Shown: one piece after another, positions 40,287 through 51,407 of the stretch | Layout of the letters: each line of letters opens with the position of its first letter | Numbering within the stretch: the first letter of the stretch is position 1 | Assembly (NCBI RefSeq): GCF_015265475.1 | Contig: NZ_CP054493.1 | Location: 496,001 to 560,000, forward strand | DNA length: 64,000 nucleotides | DNA from: Candidatus Sulfurimonas marisnigri | GTDB lineage: Bacteria; Campylobacterota; Campylobacteria; Campylobacterales; Sulfurimonadaceae | Direction of reading: 5' to 3' | Position numbers and translations under genes: made by a program | The notes under the pieces: generated by a model | The model's input: only the letters and a program-made list of their open reading frames with translations | What the model was told of the DNA's origin: nothing | Database searches by the model: none

Positions 40287-41621
40287 ATGAGATTTCCAAT
40301 AATCGGAGACATAGCAAGTAAATCGGTAATATTTATTGATGTTAAAAGTTCAATGTCAGATGCGATAGAGATGATGTTTAAGAACGGACATAGAAATATA
40401 ATAATAAAAGATAATGATGTTTTTCGTATTTTGACTGTTGTTGATATTTTAAACATACAATCTAAAAACATAGATTTAGAAGCTCCAATAAAAGATTTTA
40501 AATTATCAATAGTTCCTACGATAAATAGATATAAAAATGTCTTAGATACAATAGAATTTTTAAATGGCAGTGTAGAGTATATATGTGTAACAAATGAAGA
40601 TGGCTCGTTATATGGATTAGTTACTCATACTGATATTACAAGCAATATTGATCCAGATACACTTATGGATAACTACCGTCTGCATGATCTTTTAAGACTT
40701 GGCAGTAGAATGAAGTGGGTAAACAAAGATGATAAAACATCTACTTTACTCAGCGAAATGACTTCAAGCTCATTCGATAATGTAATTGTTGTTGAAGATT
40801 CAAGGCCTCTTGGTATATTAACAACAAAAGATGTTATGAAACTAATAAAAGATAGTAAAAAGCTTGATTTGCCTATTAGTACATATATGTCATCACCGGT
40901 TAATACTATAAACAAAAGCGCTTCTATTAAAGAGGCTCTTGATTTTATAAAACAAATGCATTATAAAAGAGTCGTAGTTGTTGATGATGAAGGGCTTTTA
41001 GTTGGAATAGTTTCACAAAAGGAGCTTATCTCTTTGACATACTCAAGATGGGCTATGCTTATGAAAGAGTATCATGAAGAGCTTACAGAGATAAACTCAA
41101 TGCTGGAAAATAAAAACAGAGAATATGCGGAGATGGCTTCAACAGACTCTTTAACAGGATTGTATAATCGTCATAAGTTTAGTGAACTTTTTCTCTCATC
41201 ATATGCATCGATGACACAAAGAGAGAATGATATGTCTTTGATAATTTTGGATATAGACTATTTTAAAAAAATAAATGATAATTTTGGTCATAATGCCGGT
41301 GATAAAGTTCTTATTCAAGTCTCTCATTCACTGTTAAAAACCTTAAGAAATTTAGATATTATTTGTAGATGGGGTGGAGAGGAGTTTATTATTCTTCTTC
41401 CAACTGCCAGTTTAGAAAAGGCCATATACTTAGCAGAAAAGTTAAGAGTTTATATTCGGGAATTAGACTTAGGTGCCATTGGTACTATTAGTGCTAGCTT
41501 TGGTGTATCACAGGTAAGGATAGGTGAAAGTATGGAAAGCGTTGTTGACAGAGCAGATAAAGCTTTGTATTTAGCTAAAAACTCTGGAAGAAATTGTGTT
41601 AGAACGGAGTTAGATTTATAG
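40287..41621 (+). CDS. CBS-domain diguanylate cyclase
   Basis: Encodes 444 residues. Four CBS motifs form two Bateman modules (about 1-125 and 130-255; SMSDAIEMMFKNGHRNIIIKD, VEYICVTNEDGSLYGLVTHTD, NVIVVEDSRPLGILTTKDV, MHYKRVVVVDDEGLLVGIVS). A C-terminal GGDEF domain (280-444) shows TDSLTGLYNRHKF, LIILDIDYFKKINDNFGH and RWGGEEFIILLP, with an active GGEEF site. It should make cyclic di-GMP in response to adenine nucleotides or SAM bound by the CBS part. It starts 11 bases after folP and may be cotranscribed. Confidence 0.92.
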   Translation: MRFPIIGDIASKSVIFIDVKSSMSDAIEMMFKNGHRNIIIKDNDVFRILTVVDILNIQSKNIDLEAPIKDFKLSIVPTINRYKNVLDTIEFLNGSVEYICVTNEDGSLYGLVTHTDITSNIDPDTLMDNYRLHDLLRLGSRMKWVNKDDKTSTLLSEMTSSSFDNVIVVEDSRPLGILTTKDVMKLIKDSKKLDLPISTYMSSPVNTINKSASIKEALDFIKQMHYKRVVVVDDEGLLVGIVSQKELISLTYSRWAMLMKEYHEELTEINSMLENKNREYAEMASTDSLTGLYNRHKFSELFLSSYASMTQRENDMSLIILDIDYFKKINDNFGHNAGDKVLIQVSHSLLKTLRNLDIICRWGGEEFIILLPTASLEKAIYLAEKLRVYIRELDLGAIGTISASFGVSQVRIGESMESVVDRADKALYLAKNSGRNCVRTELDL

Positions 41622-41643
41622 TTTAAGTTACAACGATATTAAT

Positions 41644-41670
41644 GTTTCCACATGTTAAACATGTGGAAAC
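41644..41670. terminator. bidirectional terminator, CBS-GGDEF / dnaK
   Basis: A 13-bp perfect stem (half-site GTTTCCACATGTT) with a single-base apex lies between the convergent stop codons of the CBS-GGDEF gene and dnaK. Effective loop will be larger after opening of the apical A/T pairs. It is the shared terminator. Confidence 0.8.
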
Positions 41671-41680
41671 ACGATTGAAT

Positions 41681-43570
41681 CTACTCTATTTCAGCGTCGA
41701 TAACATCTTCATCATTTTTCTTTTTCTTTTGGTCAGCTTCACCAGCCTCACCGCCTTCTTCTTCTTTTTTATACATCTGCTCAGCCATTTTATGAGAAGC
41801 TTCAGTTAATACTTTTACTTTCTCTTCAATTTGCTCTTTGGTTGCAGACTCATCTTTTAGAGTATCTTTTAAGTCAGTTACTGCAGCTTCAATTTTAGCT
41901 TTCTCTTCAGCATCGATTTTATCACCGATTTCACCTAAAGATTTTTCAGTTTGAGTTATCAGTGCATCAGCTTGATTTTTAAGGTCAACTAACTCTTTTC
42001 TTTTTGAATCTTCAGCTTTGTGCTCTTCAGCATCTTGAACCATTTTATTGATCTCTTCTTCGCTTAACCCTGATGATCCAGAGATAGTGATTGATTGAGA
42101 TTTACCAGTACCTTTATCAGTTGAGCTAACGGTTAAAATACCGTTTGCATCAATGTCAAAAGTTACTTCGATTTGTGGAACACCTCTTGGAGCTGCCGCA
42201 ATGTTTCCTAGCTCAAAAAGACCTAAAGATTTGTTATCTTTAGCGAATTCTCTCTCACCTTGACCTACTGAGATAGAAACAGCTGGTTGGTTATCTTCTG
42301 CAGTTGAGAAAACTTGAGATTTTTTAACTGGAATAGTTGTACCTTTTTCAATAATCTTAGTCATAACTCCACCAAGAGTCTCAATACCAAGTGAAAGAGG
42401 AGTAACATCTAGAAGAAGAACATCTTTAACATCTCCTCTAAGAACACCACCTTGAATAGCAGCACCCGCAGCAACAACTTCATCAGGGTTTACACTTTTG
42501 TTTAGTGTTTTACCACCAAAGTATGCTGAAACCATCTCTTGTGCTTTTGGAACACGGATTGAACCACCAACCATGATAATCTCTTTGATATCACTGTTTT
42601 CTAAACCAGACTCTTTCATTGCTGTTTTGATGTGATCAATAGTCTCTTCTACTAGTTCTTCAATCATACCTTCAAATTTAGCACGAGTAAGTTTGATAAC
42701 AAGATGCTGAGGTCCAGCTTCTGTCATAGTAATAAATGGTAAGTTGATCTCAGTTTCAGTAGATGAACTTAGCTCTTTTTTAGCATTCTCGGCAGCATCT
42801 TTTAGACGTTGTAGAGCCATTTTATCATTTTTAAGATCTATTCCATGTGTGTTTTTAAACTCACTGTTTAAGAAGTCAACGATTTTATTGTCAAAATCAT
42901 CACCACCTAAAAATGCATTACCATCAGTTGAAAGAACTTCAAAAGTACCGTCAGAAATTTCTAAAACAGTAACATCAAATGTTCCACCACCAAGGTCATA
43001 TACAAGTACATTCTCTTCAGCTTTGCTCTCTAAACCATAAGCAAGAGCAGAAGCAGTTGGCTCATTAATAATACGAAGAACATTAAGACCAGCAATAGTT
43101 CCAGCATCTTTTGTTGCTTTTCTTTGTGCATCATTAAAGTATGCTGGAACTGTTATAACTGCATCAGTTACAGTTGAACCTAAATAACTCTCAGCATCTT
43201 CTTTTAATTTAGAAAGAATCTTAGCAGAAATCTCTTGCGGAGTGTAGATTTTACCATCTACATCAACAGCTGCTGAACCATCTTTATCTACTATATTGTA
43301 AGTTACTTTATCGTGTGCTGCTTTAGCATTCTCTTCACTCATCATAAGACCCATAATTCTCTTGATTGAAGAGATAGTCTTATTTGGGTTTGTGATTGCT
43401 TGACGCTTAGCTGGATCTCCTACTAAAACTTCACCTTTATCTGTAAATGCTACAACTGATGGAGTAGTATTCTTTCCCTCTTTGTTTGGGATGATTTTTG
43501 CTTCACCACCCTCATAAACTGCTACACATGAATTTGTTGTTCCTAAATCTATACCAATTACTTTACTCAT
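41681..43570 (-). CDS. dnaK: chaperone DnaK (Hsp70)
   Basis: Encodes 629 residues. The ATPase domain opens [21 protein letters not shown] and includes [29 protein letters not shown] and [14 protein letters not shown]. The substrate-binding domain contains [20 protein letters not shown]. The C-terminal lid ends with an acidic tail [11 protein letters not shown]. It folds nascent and stress-denatured proteins with GrpE and a J-protein. It is transcribed from the grpE promoter, 187 bases after grpE. Confidence 0.98.
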   Translation of the reverse strand: MSKVIGIDLGTTNSCVAVYEGGEAKIIPNKEGKNTTPSVVAFTDKGEVLVGDPAKRQAITNPNKTISSIKRIMGLMMSEENAKAAHDKVTYNIVDKDGSAAVDVDGKIYTPQEISAKILSKLKEDAESYLGSTVTDAVITVPAYFNDAQRKATKDAGTIAGLNVLRIINEPTASALAYGLESKAEENVLVYDLGGGTFDVTVLEISDGTFEVLSTDGNAFLGGDDFDNKIVDFLNSEFKNTHGIDLKNDKMALQRLKDAAENAKKELSSSTETEINLPFITMTEAGPQHLVIKLTRAKFEGMIEELVEETIDHIKTAMKESGLENSDIKEIIMVGGSIRVPKAQEMVSAYFGGKTLNKSVNPDEVVAAGAAIQGGVLRGDVKDVLLLDVTPLSLGIETLGGVMTKIIEKGTTIPVKKSQVFSTAEDNQPAVSISVGQGEREFAKDNKSLGLFELGNIAAAPRGVPQIEVTFDIDANGILTVSSTDKGTGKSQSITISGSSGLSEEEINKMVQDAEEHKAEDSKRKELVDLKNQADALITQTEKSLGEIGDKIDAEEKAKIEAAVTDLKDTLKDESATKEQIEEKVKVLTEASHKMAEQMYKKEEEGGEAGEADQKKKKNDEDVIDAEIE

Positions 43571-43632
43571 TATAATTTCCTTAATTTTATTTCATAAAAT
43601 GAAGCAAATTCATTCGCTCCATCTATTAGTCC

Positions 43633-43715
43633 GTGAAAGGAACTAGTCCCTTTCACTCCGCTTGCGCCACTAAGGCGACTAAAGTTAGATGCTATTGCAT
43701 CATTTTTTGTCTAAC
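43633..43715 (-). other. structured grpE-dnaK spacer
   Basis: The 187-base spacer carries three hairpins on the transcript: GTGAAAGG/CCTTTCAC (43633-43656), CGCC/GGCG (43665-43677) and a nested GATGC/GCATC inside GTTAGA/TCTAAC (43684-43715). None has a T-run typical of a terminator. They could be processing or stability elements, setting different levels of GrpE and DnaK. Confidence 0.5.
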
Positions 43716-43757
43716 TTGTTTTTTTGTTCTCATTCTTAGCTTGGGAATGTATTTTTA

Positions 43758-44309
43758 TTAATTCGCAACTATAACCATAGCTTCACGCAGTGGTCTCTCT
43801 TTATACTTATAACCAGTTTGAAAAGTTTGAACTATATTCCCAGACTCAACATCTTCACTATCTACACTTTGAATAGCGTTATGGATGTTTGGATCAAATG
43901 GTTCATCGTGTGAAACCATAGTAACACCATGCTTTTCTAAAGATGTACTAAGCTGCTTGAGCGTAAGTTCTATACCCTCTTTTAGTTTTTCATAATGTTC
44001 TACCGGGTCTGCAACACCAGCTGTAGAAGATAGTGCCATTTGAAGTGCATCCATAACTGGAATCATATCTTTGGCAAACTTCTCATTTGAGTATTCAACC
44101 GCTGTATATTTTTCACGCTCTAAGCGTTTTTTGATGTTGTCAAAATCAGCATGCACACGTGCATATTTGTCTTTAAGAGCTATAAGCTCTTCTTGTAAAA
44201 GATCAAATTCATTTTCAACTGCTTCCGCCTCTGCTTCTGCTTCATCTATATTTTCCTCTTCATTAATCAGAGGTTCGTTTTGTGATTCTTCATCATTTTC
44301 TTTTGACAT
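43758..44309 (-). CDS. grpE: nucleotide exchange factor GrpE
   Basis: Encodes 183 residues. An acidic N terminus (EEENIDEAEAEAEAVENEF) and long coiled coil (LLQEELIALKDKYARVHADF) lead to the beta-wing domain (NIHNAIQSVDSEDVESGNI, FQTGYKYKERPLREAMVIV). GrpE accelerates ADP release from DnaK. No hrcA gene precedes it, unlike the hrcA-grpE-dnaK order in Helicobacter and Campylobacter. A consensus promoter and HAIR-like operator lie directly upstream. Confidence 0.96.
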   Translation of the reverse strand: MSKENDEESQNEPLINEEENIDEAEAEAEAVENEFDLLQEELIALKDKYARVHADFDNIKKRLEREKYTAVEYSNEKFAKDMIPVMDALQMALSSTAGVADPVEHYEKLKEGIELTLKQLSTSLEKHGVTMVSHDEPFDPNIHNAIQSVDSEDVESGNIVQTFQTGYKYKERPLREAMVIVAN

Positions 44310-44346
44310 AGTTGTTAAATTACTCCTTTTTTAAAAATATACTAGC

Positions 44347-44376
44347 ATTATACATATTGAGTGTAACAATGTCAAG
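44347..44376 (-). promoter_or_regulatory. grpE promoter with HAIR-like HspR operator
   Basis: On the minus strand TTGACA (44375-44370) and TATAAT (44352-44347) are perfect sigma70 hexamers with 17-base spacing. The inverted repeat CTTGACA-N7-ACTCAAT (44376-44356) overlaps the -35 and spacer and matches the HAIR consensus CTTGAGT-N7-ACTCAAG at 11 of 14 defined positions. HspR binding here would block polymerase. Confidence 0.75.
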
Positions 44377-44489
44377 TACTATCTAAATAATTTTACTTAA
44401 GTAAGTTTAGTCTATTGGTATCAAGTATTACTCTTTGTAAAATATATTAATTAGTGTATCATTATATATCATGTATATATGGAGAAACT

Positions 44490-46487
44490 ATGAAGTATTT
44501 CGCTTGGATAATAGGAATTTTAGTGGCATTTTTTGTTACTGCTTACGTAATGGCTTTTACATCTATAGGAAATGGGATGCTTGCACCTACTATAGAAGCT
44601 AAAATAAGAGAACAGACAAAACTAGACTCTAAACTTAGAGTATTTTCGCTTAGCATGAGTGATTTTGAAATTGAATTAGAATTAAATAAAAATAATATTC
44701 TCACAATTAATGGAAAATACTCTCTGTTTAAAGAAAATTTCAATATTGAATATAAAGTAAAGCTAAATGAGCTTAAAACTTTAAAATCTCTTACCGGGAC
44801 AGAGTTAAATAAATCTTTATATACTAGTGGAATCATTAAAGGAAATATTGCATTTGTAGAAATAGACGGAGTTTCTGATTTAGCACAAAGTAACACAACT
44901 TACCATATAGAATTAACAGATTTAAATCCTACCTCCATAATTGCTAGAGTTAAAGATTTGAAATTAGCATCGCTTTTAGATATGACTTCTCAAAGTGCTT
45001 ATGCAAGTGCAGATGTAAACCTTGATATAAATTTTAAAAATATAAATCTACATGCATTGGATGGAAATATAATTTTAAGTACAAAAAATGGCATAATTGA
45101 TCCGACACTAATGAAGAGTGATTTTAATGTAACTATTCCAAAAACTACTTTTTTTATGAATCTAGATGCAAAATTAAAAGGTGATTATATAGATTACAGT
45201 TGTGAACTTGCCTCAAATTTATTTAATATTAATAGTTCGGGAAAAGTTCTCCCAGAGCCTTTTAAAACAGATGCCAAGTACTCTTTAAATATCAAAGAAC
45301 TTGCAGTTTTAAAACCAATTACCGGTGCAGATATTAGAGGAGTTTTTAAACTAAGAGGAATAGTTAATGGAACTAAAGAAAAGCTAACAGTTAAAGGAGA
45401 GAGTGATGTAGCTTCTTCAACTACTAAGTTTGAAGCAGTATTAAAAGATTTTTCTCCCGCAAAAGTTAAAGCAAGTGTAAAAAATATGCAACTTAAAAAA
45501 GTTCTTTATATGTTAAAGCAACCACACTATACTGATGGTCTAATCTCTTTAGATGCTGATATAAGTGATGCTAGAGTGGGTAAGTTAAAAGGCAAAGTAG
45601 TCTCAACTCTAAAAGATGGTGTTCTTGATTCAGAATATATAACAAAAATCTCTGAATTTAAATCTGCTATGCCTAATACTATATACAGCACAAAAACAGA
45701 GACTATTTTAGATGGCAACAATGTTGATATGAAAGTTGACTTCAATTCAAATATTGCAAATATTGATATAAAACGAGCAAGATTCAATATAAAAGACAAA
45801 TCATTAAAAAGTGATTATGAGGTGGGGATTGAAGATTTGGATAAGCTTTTTTTTGCGACCAATCAGCATATGAGAGGAAAAATCATTTTAAACGGGGATT
45901 TGTCAAAAACGAAAGATTTAGATTTAACTCTACATACGAAATTGTCTGGCGGTAAAATAGATGCTAAACTTCACAATGATGATTTTAGTGCAGAGATTAA
46001 ATCGGTAGATACAATTGGAGTGCTTAATATGTTGATATATCCAGAAATATTCAAATCAACATTGAATGCTAAACTGGATTATAACTTAGCATTAAGCAAG
46101 GGGGTATTGTCAGGACATGTAGCGGATGGACATTTTGTTAAAAATCAAACCTTTGATTTAATAAAACAGTACACTAAGTTTGATATGTACAGAGAATCGT
46201 TTAATGGAGATATATCAGCAAAGATAAATAAAGAAAACATACTTGCGTCACTTAATATTCGCTCTAAACAAGCTTCTATTAAGAGCACTGGCACAAAGTT
46301 AAATACAAAAACTTCTATGATAAACTCTGACATAATAGTTCAGACAAAGAAAGATACTATTACTGCAAACATAAATGGGGATGTCAACTCTCCAAAAGTT
46401 AGAGTTGATTTAGATAAGTTTCTTAAGTCTAAAGCAGGTGAGGCTGTTAAGAAAAAGATTGATAAATTATTTAAAAAGTTTTTTTAA
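44490..46487 (+). CDS. AsmA-like envelope protein
   Basis: Encodes 665 residues from ATG 44490, preferred because GGAG lies upstream and MKYFAWIIGILVAFFVTAYVMAF forms a signal anchor. The rest is a long series of beta-rich repeats resembling AsmA/TamB-type bridge proteins (repeated ALKDFSPAKVKASVKNMQLK-like blocks around 150-190 and 320-350). It ends in a basic amphipathic helix (KAGEAVKKKIDKLFKKFF). Such proteins are thought to move phospholipid between membranes. It is divergent from grpE. Assignment is by architecture. Confidence 0.65.
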   Translation: MKYFAWIIGILVAFFVTAYVMAFTSIGNGMLAPTIEAKIREQTKLDSKLRVFSLSMSDFEIELELNKNNILTINGKYSLFKENFNIEYKVKLNELKTLKSLTGTELNKSLYTSGIIKGNIAFVEIDGVSDLAQSNTTYHIELTDLNPTSIIARVKDLKLASLLDMTSQSAYASADVNLDINFKNINLHALDGNIILSTKNGIIDPTLMKSDFNVTIPKTTFFMNLDAKLKGDYIDYSCELASNLFNINSSGKVLPEPFKTDAKYSLNIKELAVLKPITGADIRGVFKLRGIVNGTKEKLTVKGESDVASSTTKFEAVLKDFSPAKVKASVKNMQLKKVLYMLKQPHYTDGLISLDADISDARVGKLKGKVVSTLKDGVLDSEYITKISEFKSAMPNTIYSTKTETILDGNNVDMKVDFNSNIANIDIKRARFNIKDKSLKSDYEVGIEDLDKLFFATNQHMRGKIILNGDLSKTKDLDLTLHTKLSGGKIDAKLHNDDFSAEIKSVDTIGVLNMLIYPEIFKSTLNAKLDYNLALSKGVLSGHVADGHFVKNQTFDLIKQYTKFDMYRESFNGDISAKINKENILASLNIRSKQASIKSTGTKLNTKTSMINSDIIVQTKKDTITANINGDVNSPKVRVDLDKFLKSKAGEAVKKKIDKLFKKFF

Positions 46488-46540
46488 TTTATCTGCTTTT
46501 TTCAAACATAAATAATTATACATGTAGAAAGATCTGCATG

Positions 46541-47194
46541 TTAAGAGATGAGTCCAAAATATTGAGCTGCTTCTAACTCATCATCAGTTAAATTTTCTTT
46601 TTTGTATTCATCTTTTTCAAGCATAAGGTTTTTTATCTTTGTTTGACAAAAATCAAATAGAGTTGCTCTAGCATCTGCAAAATTATCCAAAAAACCAAGA
46701 CCACTAAATTGGTATGGTTCATCTTGCTCAATACAAATCATTGTGCCGGCACATTTTTCTTCTAAAACCTCTACTAACTCTCTATAGTTAATAGCAAATT
46801 CTGTCGCATGCCAGCCAATATTCTCAAGCTCTTTATCTGAAAATTCTGCAACACCATCAGCTGTGGTGTCATCATATGTAGCCCTAGTTGTATTGAATCC
46901 TATTATTTCTTGCCAGTTTGAGAAAGCTTTTATAAGAACTCTACCACCATCTTCTACTACTTGATAGTTTTTCCCAAGTATAGATTCTAAAGCTATAGTT
47001 TGCTCATGTATTAAGGCGTTTGTCTGTTGTTGAGTATGTTTTCCTTGATAGATTAAAATATCATTAGCCGTAAATGGTTCATGAGTGATATTGCCATTTA
47101 TATCAATACCAAAAAACTTTGATGAGTTAATAGCATTTATCAGGTTACTTTTGTCTGTAGTAATAATTTCTTTAAAAAGATTAAAATGTTTCAT
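46541..47194 (-). CDS. hypothetical protein, 217 aa
   Basis: Encodes a soluble acidic 217-residue protein with no signal peptide or membrane helix. AAGGAAT precedes the ATG. Segments such as KEIITTDKSNLINAINS, VEDGGRVLIKAFSNWQEI and YQFSGLGFLDNFADARATLF look like a compact alpha/beta fold. It is divergent from ilvC. No family is recognised. Confidence 0.75.
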   Translation of the reverse strand: MKHFNLFKEIITTDKSNLINAINSSKFFGIDINGNITHEPFTANDILIYQGKHTQQQTNALIHEQTIALESILGKNYQVVEDGGRVLIKAFSNWQEIIGFNTTRATYDDTTADGVAEFSDKELENIGWHATEFAINYRELVEVLEEKCAGTMICIEQDEPYQFSGLGFLDNFADARATLFDFCQTKIKNLMLEKDEYKKENLTDDELEAAQYFGLIS

Positions 47195-47294
47195 ACTAAT
47201 ATTCCTTAATTTCTTTTAGACATTATAAAAGTTTTTGCTTTATTTTAGTATAATGCCAAAAAATTCTTAAGCACTTAAGCTTAATAGTATGTAA

Positions 47295-48326
<1,032 letters not shown>

Positions 48327-48345
48327 AAACAAAAAACTAAAAAAT

Positions 48346-48367
48346 CGGCGCATCTTTTGCGTCGTTT
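48346..48367 (+). terminator. ilvC terminator
   Basis: The stem CGGCGCA / TGCGTCG (7 pairs, one G-U) with a five-base loop is followed by TTTACT. It is the only GC-rich hairpin in the ilvC-purH gap and fits a rho-independent terminator. Confidence 0.7.
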
Positions 48368-48548
48368 ACTACTAAAGTATAACTCACCTCTTAAAATCTC
48401 AAAAAAAACTGTCTGATTTAAAATAGTACAAATATTAATATCTAAATTGATGAAGTTTACCATTATCTAAACTCTTCTTTGCTAAAATTCCATAAATTTA
48501 ATTTCTTCATTGCTATCTTACCGATAGGTAAAGCTTTAGTGATAGGAA

Positions 48549-48577
48549 TTTTCATAGGAATTCACTTCCTATGAAAA
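48549..48577 (+). promoter_or_regulatory. 12-bp hairpin abutting purH ribosome site
   Basis: A perfect 12-bp stem (TTTTCATAGGAA / TTCCTATGAAAA) with loop TTCAC ends immediately before GGAGAC, the purH Shine-Dalgarno region; the GTG start is 13 bases further on. Position and perfection suggest a translational control element or a transcription-factor operator. It does not match the conserved purine riboswitch core. Confidence 0.55.
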
Positions 48578-48590
48578 GGAGACAAGTATA

Positions 48591-50126
48591 GTGAAAAGAG
48601 CATTAGTTAGTGTTAGCGATAAAAGCGGTGTAGTTGAGTTTTGTAAATCTCTTGTAAGTAACGGTTATGAGATTATCTCAACTGGCGGAACTTATAAAAA
48701 GTTGGTCGAAAGTGGTGTAAAAGCTATTGAGATTGATGAAGTAACAAAATTTCCTGAGTGTTTCGAAGGACGTGTAAAAACTCTGAACCCTTATGTTCAT
48801 GGCGGAATTTTACATAGACGTGACAAGCAGTCACATCTGGATCAAGCAAAAGAGTTGGGCGTTGAGTCTATTGACTTAGTCTGTGTAAACCTTTACCCAT
48901 TTAAAGAGACTATTGAAAGAACTGATGACTTTGATGACATCATAGAAAATATAGACATCGGTGGACCTGCAATGGTTCGCTCTGCTGCAAAAAACTTTGA
49001 TAGCGTAATCATTGTAACTGATGTAGAAGACTACTCTACAGTTATCAGCAATATCGAAAATGAAGCTAATACAGTTGAATTTAGACGTGCTATGATGATA
49101 AAAGCGTATGAGCACACAGCTGCATACGACAGCATGATTGCAAACTATATGAATGAGCGTTTTAACAAAGGTTTTGGTGAGAAGCAGTTCATCGTTGGAA
49201 ATAAAGTTATGGATACTCGTTATGGTGAAAACCCTCATCAAAAAGGTGCTTTATATGAGTTTGACAAACACTACTCAAACAACTTTACAACACTAAAAGG
49301 TGAAGCTAGTTTCAATAATATGAATGACTTAAGTGGCGCTGTTAAAATTGCATCTGCATTTGGTGATGAAAATGCTGTCTGTATAACTAAGCATGGTAAT
49401 CCGTGTGGTTTTGCTATTAAAGATACATTGTTAGAGGCTTATGAAGAAGCACTTAAATGTGATCCTGTTTCTGCTTTTGGCGGTGTTGTTGCTGTTAACG
49501 GTACTGTAAATAAAGAGTTAGCAGAAAAAATGAATGAGATATTTTTAGAAGTTGTTATCGCTGGTCGTATAACTCCTGAAGCTCAAGAGGTTTTTGAAAA
49601 GAAAAAGAGAATCAAGCTTTTTGAGATGGGAAATGATAAGTTAGTTCTTGCAAACGATAAAAAAGACTTCAAACATATCGATGGTGGTTTTGTATACCAA
49701 GATGCCGACAAAGTTGGTGAAGATGAAGTTAAAAATGCAAAACTTGTAAGTAAAAACTCTGCAACAGTACAAGAGTTAAAAGATATGGAAATAGCTTATA
49801 AAGTAGCATCTCTTACAAAATCAAACTGTGTTGTATATGTTAAAAACTCTGCAATGGTAGCTGTTGGTATGGGTATGACTTCTCGTGTTGATGCAAGCCA
49901 GTGTGCGCTTAAAAAAGCAAAAGATATGGGTCTTGATGTAACTGGTGCAGCTCTTGCATCTGAAGCATTTTTCCCATTTCGTGATAGCATTGACGCAGCT
50001 GCAGCAGCTGGTGTGAAGAGTGTTATTGAGCCTGGTGGTTCTATCCGTGATGAAGAAATTATAGATGCTGCAAATGAGTTTGGCATGTCTCTATATTTCT
50101 CAGAAATCCGCCACTTTTTACATTAA
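48591..50126 (+). CDS. purH: AICAR transformylase/IMP cyclohydrolase
   Basis: Encodes 511 residues from GTG 48591 ([13 protein letters not shown]). The N-terminal MGS-like IMP cyclohydrolase domain (1-195) includes [32 protein letters not shown]. The C-terminal AICAR transformylase (200-511) shows [34 protein letters not shown] and the final [19 protein letters not shown]. It catalyses the last two steps of IMP synthesis. It is monocistronic, with a hairpin before and after. Confidence 0.97.
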   Translation: MKRALVSVSDKSGVVEFCKSLVSNGYEIISTGGTYKKLVESGVKAIEIDEVTKFPECFEGRVKTLNPYVHGGILHRRDKQSHLDQAKELGVESIDLVCVNLYPFKETIERTDDFDDIIENIDIGGPAMVRSAAKNFDSVIIVTDVEDYSTVISNIENEANTVEFRRAMMIKAYEHTAAYDSMIANYMNERFNKGFGEKQFIVGNKVMDTRYGENPHQKGALYEFDKHYSNNFTTLKGEASFNNMNDLSGAVKIASAFGDENAVCITKHGNPCGFAIKDTLLEAYEEALKCDPVSAFGGVVAVNGTVNKELAEKMNEIFLEVVIAGRITPEAQEVFEKKKRIKLFEMGNDKLVLANDKKDFKHIDGGFVYQDADKVGEDEVKNAKLVSKNSATVQELKDMEIAYKVASLTKSNCVVYVKNSAMVAVGMGMTSRVDASQCALKKAKDMGLDVTGAALASEAFFPFRDSIDAAAAAGVKSVIEPGGSIRDEEIIDAANEFGMSLYFSEIRHFLH

Positions 50127-50512
50127 AATAAAAATAGCAACGTACTTTCAGCGTTGCTACACTCGTCATGCACAATAGTGCACTCACTCACTATGCGCCT
50201 TGAAATTACATTACTATTTTTATTTTAATAAATTTATTTAATAGTGAAAATATCCATAAGGCAACTACTTACTTATTTGCTTACACACCACCAATAGAAG
50301 AATATGGTTTTGTTTATTGGCGGTTATAAAAACTAATAGAATAATCACGATGATTATTCGGTTTTTATCCTCGGAGAATTTACATGGATGTAAATTTGAG
50401 AATGAGCCAAAAAATGAAATCAGATTTTTCGAAACAACAACTTGATTGACATCCACTCAACCCTTATGATATAATCCACTTAGATAAACAATAATATAAT
50501 TTTAGGAATAAA
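50127..50512 (+). other. 386-bp gap, purH end to cbpA
   Basis: No gene is seen. An 8-bp hairpin (TAGCAACG / CGTTGCTA, 50135-50159) follows purH; it lacks a T-run but is the best terminator candidate. The middle contains AT-rich sequence with short palindromes (for example ATAATCACGATGATTAT, 50340-50356). The right end is the cbpA promoter and HAIR-like operator. Confidence 0.6.
50441..50475 (+). promoter_or_regulatory. cbpA-hspR promoter with HAIR-like operator
   Basis: TTGACA (50446-50451) and TATAAT (50470-50475) are perfect hexamers with an 18-base spacer. CTTGATT-N7-ACTCAAC (50441-50461) matches the HAIR consensus at 12 of 14 defined positions and overlaps the -35 box. HspR encoded in this operon would therefore repress itself. 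Confidence 0.78.
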
Positions 50513-51376
50513 ATGAGCAAATCATTATACGAAACACTTGAGATTGCAGAGAGTGCAAATGAGAGCGAAATAAAAAAAGCATATAGAAAGTTAGCGAGAA
50601 AGTACCATCCAGATATAAACAAAGAAGCTGGAGCGGAAGATAAGTTTAAAGAGATAAATTCTGCTTATGAGATTTTAAGTGACAAGCAGAAAAAACAACA
50701 GTATGACATGCATGGTGACTCCATGTTCGGTGGGCAAAACTTTCATGATTTTTCCCGCTCACATGGTGGCGGCGGTCAAGGTGATTTAGATGATATCCTA
50801 AGAAGTATGTTCTCTGGCGGTGGTTTTGGAGGTTTTGGAGGTGGCGGTTTTTCGCAACAGCGACAGCAACAACCGAATCTGGATATAGAGACAAGTGTAA
50901 TAATTCCATTTAGTGTTTCAATTCTTGGAGGCTCACACTCTGTATCTGTAAATGGAGACAGATTTGACATAAAAATTCCAGCAGGTGTTAAGAGTGGCGA
51001 GAAAATGCGTGTTAAAGGAAAAGGTCATGCGCAGGGCGGAAGAGCAGGGGATCTATTTTTAAAGATAAATGTAGCGGTTAGTCCTGATTATATCAGAGAA
51101 GACGATGACATCATTAAAACTTTTGATGTTCCACTTTCTGCGGCTCTTTTTGGTGAAAAAATATCTATACAGACCTTAGAAAAAGAGATAAAACTTAAAG
51201 TTCCTCAAAATACTAAAAATGGACAAAGGTTTCGTGTAAAAGAGATGGGTGCAATGAACCGCAAGACAAGTGTTAGAGGAAACTTATATCTAGAGGCGAA
51301 TATTGTTTTACCAAAAGTTGATGACTTAGATGAAGATCTTGTAGAGTTAATGAAAGAAAAACTACCAAAAGAGTAG
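50513..51376 (+). CDS. cbpA: CbpA-type DnaJ co-chaperone
   Basis: Encodes 287 residues. The J domain (1-70) contains AYRKLARKYHPDINKE with the HPD triad. A Gly/Phe-rich linker follows (GGGFGGFGGGGFSQQ). The two beta-sandwich substrate domains lie at about 120-285 (VSILGGSHSVSVNGDRFDIKIPAG, LKVPQNTKNGQRFRVKEMG). The zinc-finger domain of DnaJ is absent, which makes it CbpA type. It precedes hspR in one operon, as in Helicobacter pylori. Confidence 0.95.
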   Translation: MSKSLYETLEIAESANESEIKKAYRKLARKYHPDINKEAGAEDKFKEINSAYEILSDKQKKQQYDMHGDSMFGGQNFHDFSRSHGGGGQGDLDDILRSMFSGGGFGGFGGGGFSQQRQQQPNLDIETSVIIPFSVSILGGSHSVSVNGDRFDIKIPAGVKSGEKMRVKGKGHAQGGRAGDLFLKINVAVSPDYIREDDDIIKTFDVPLSAALFGEKISIQTLEKEIKLKVPQNTKNGQRFRVKEMGAMNRKTSVRGNLYLEANIVLPKVDDLDEDLVELMKEKLPKE

Positions 51377-51407
51377 TTAATAAAGTAAAAATTAAAGGGA
51401 GTAAGTT

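Noticed and set aside
44310-44453. CIRCE element upstream of grpE
   Set aside because: The expected TTAGCACTC-N9-GAGTGCTAA is not present; the inverted repeat fits the HAIR pattern instead.
48327-48590. Purine riboswitch upstream of purH
   Set aside because: The conserved three-way junction core and loop-loop pairing were not found; only the simple hairpin is supported.
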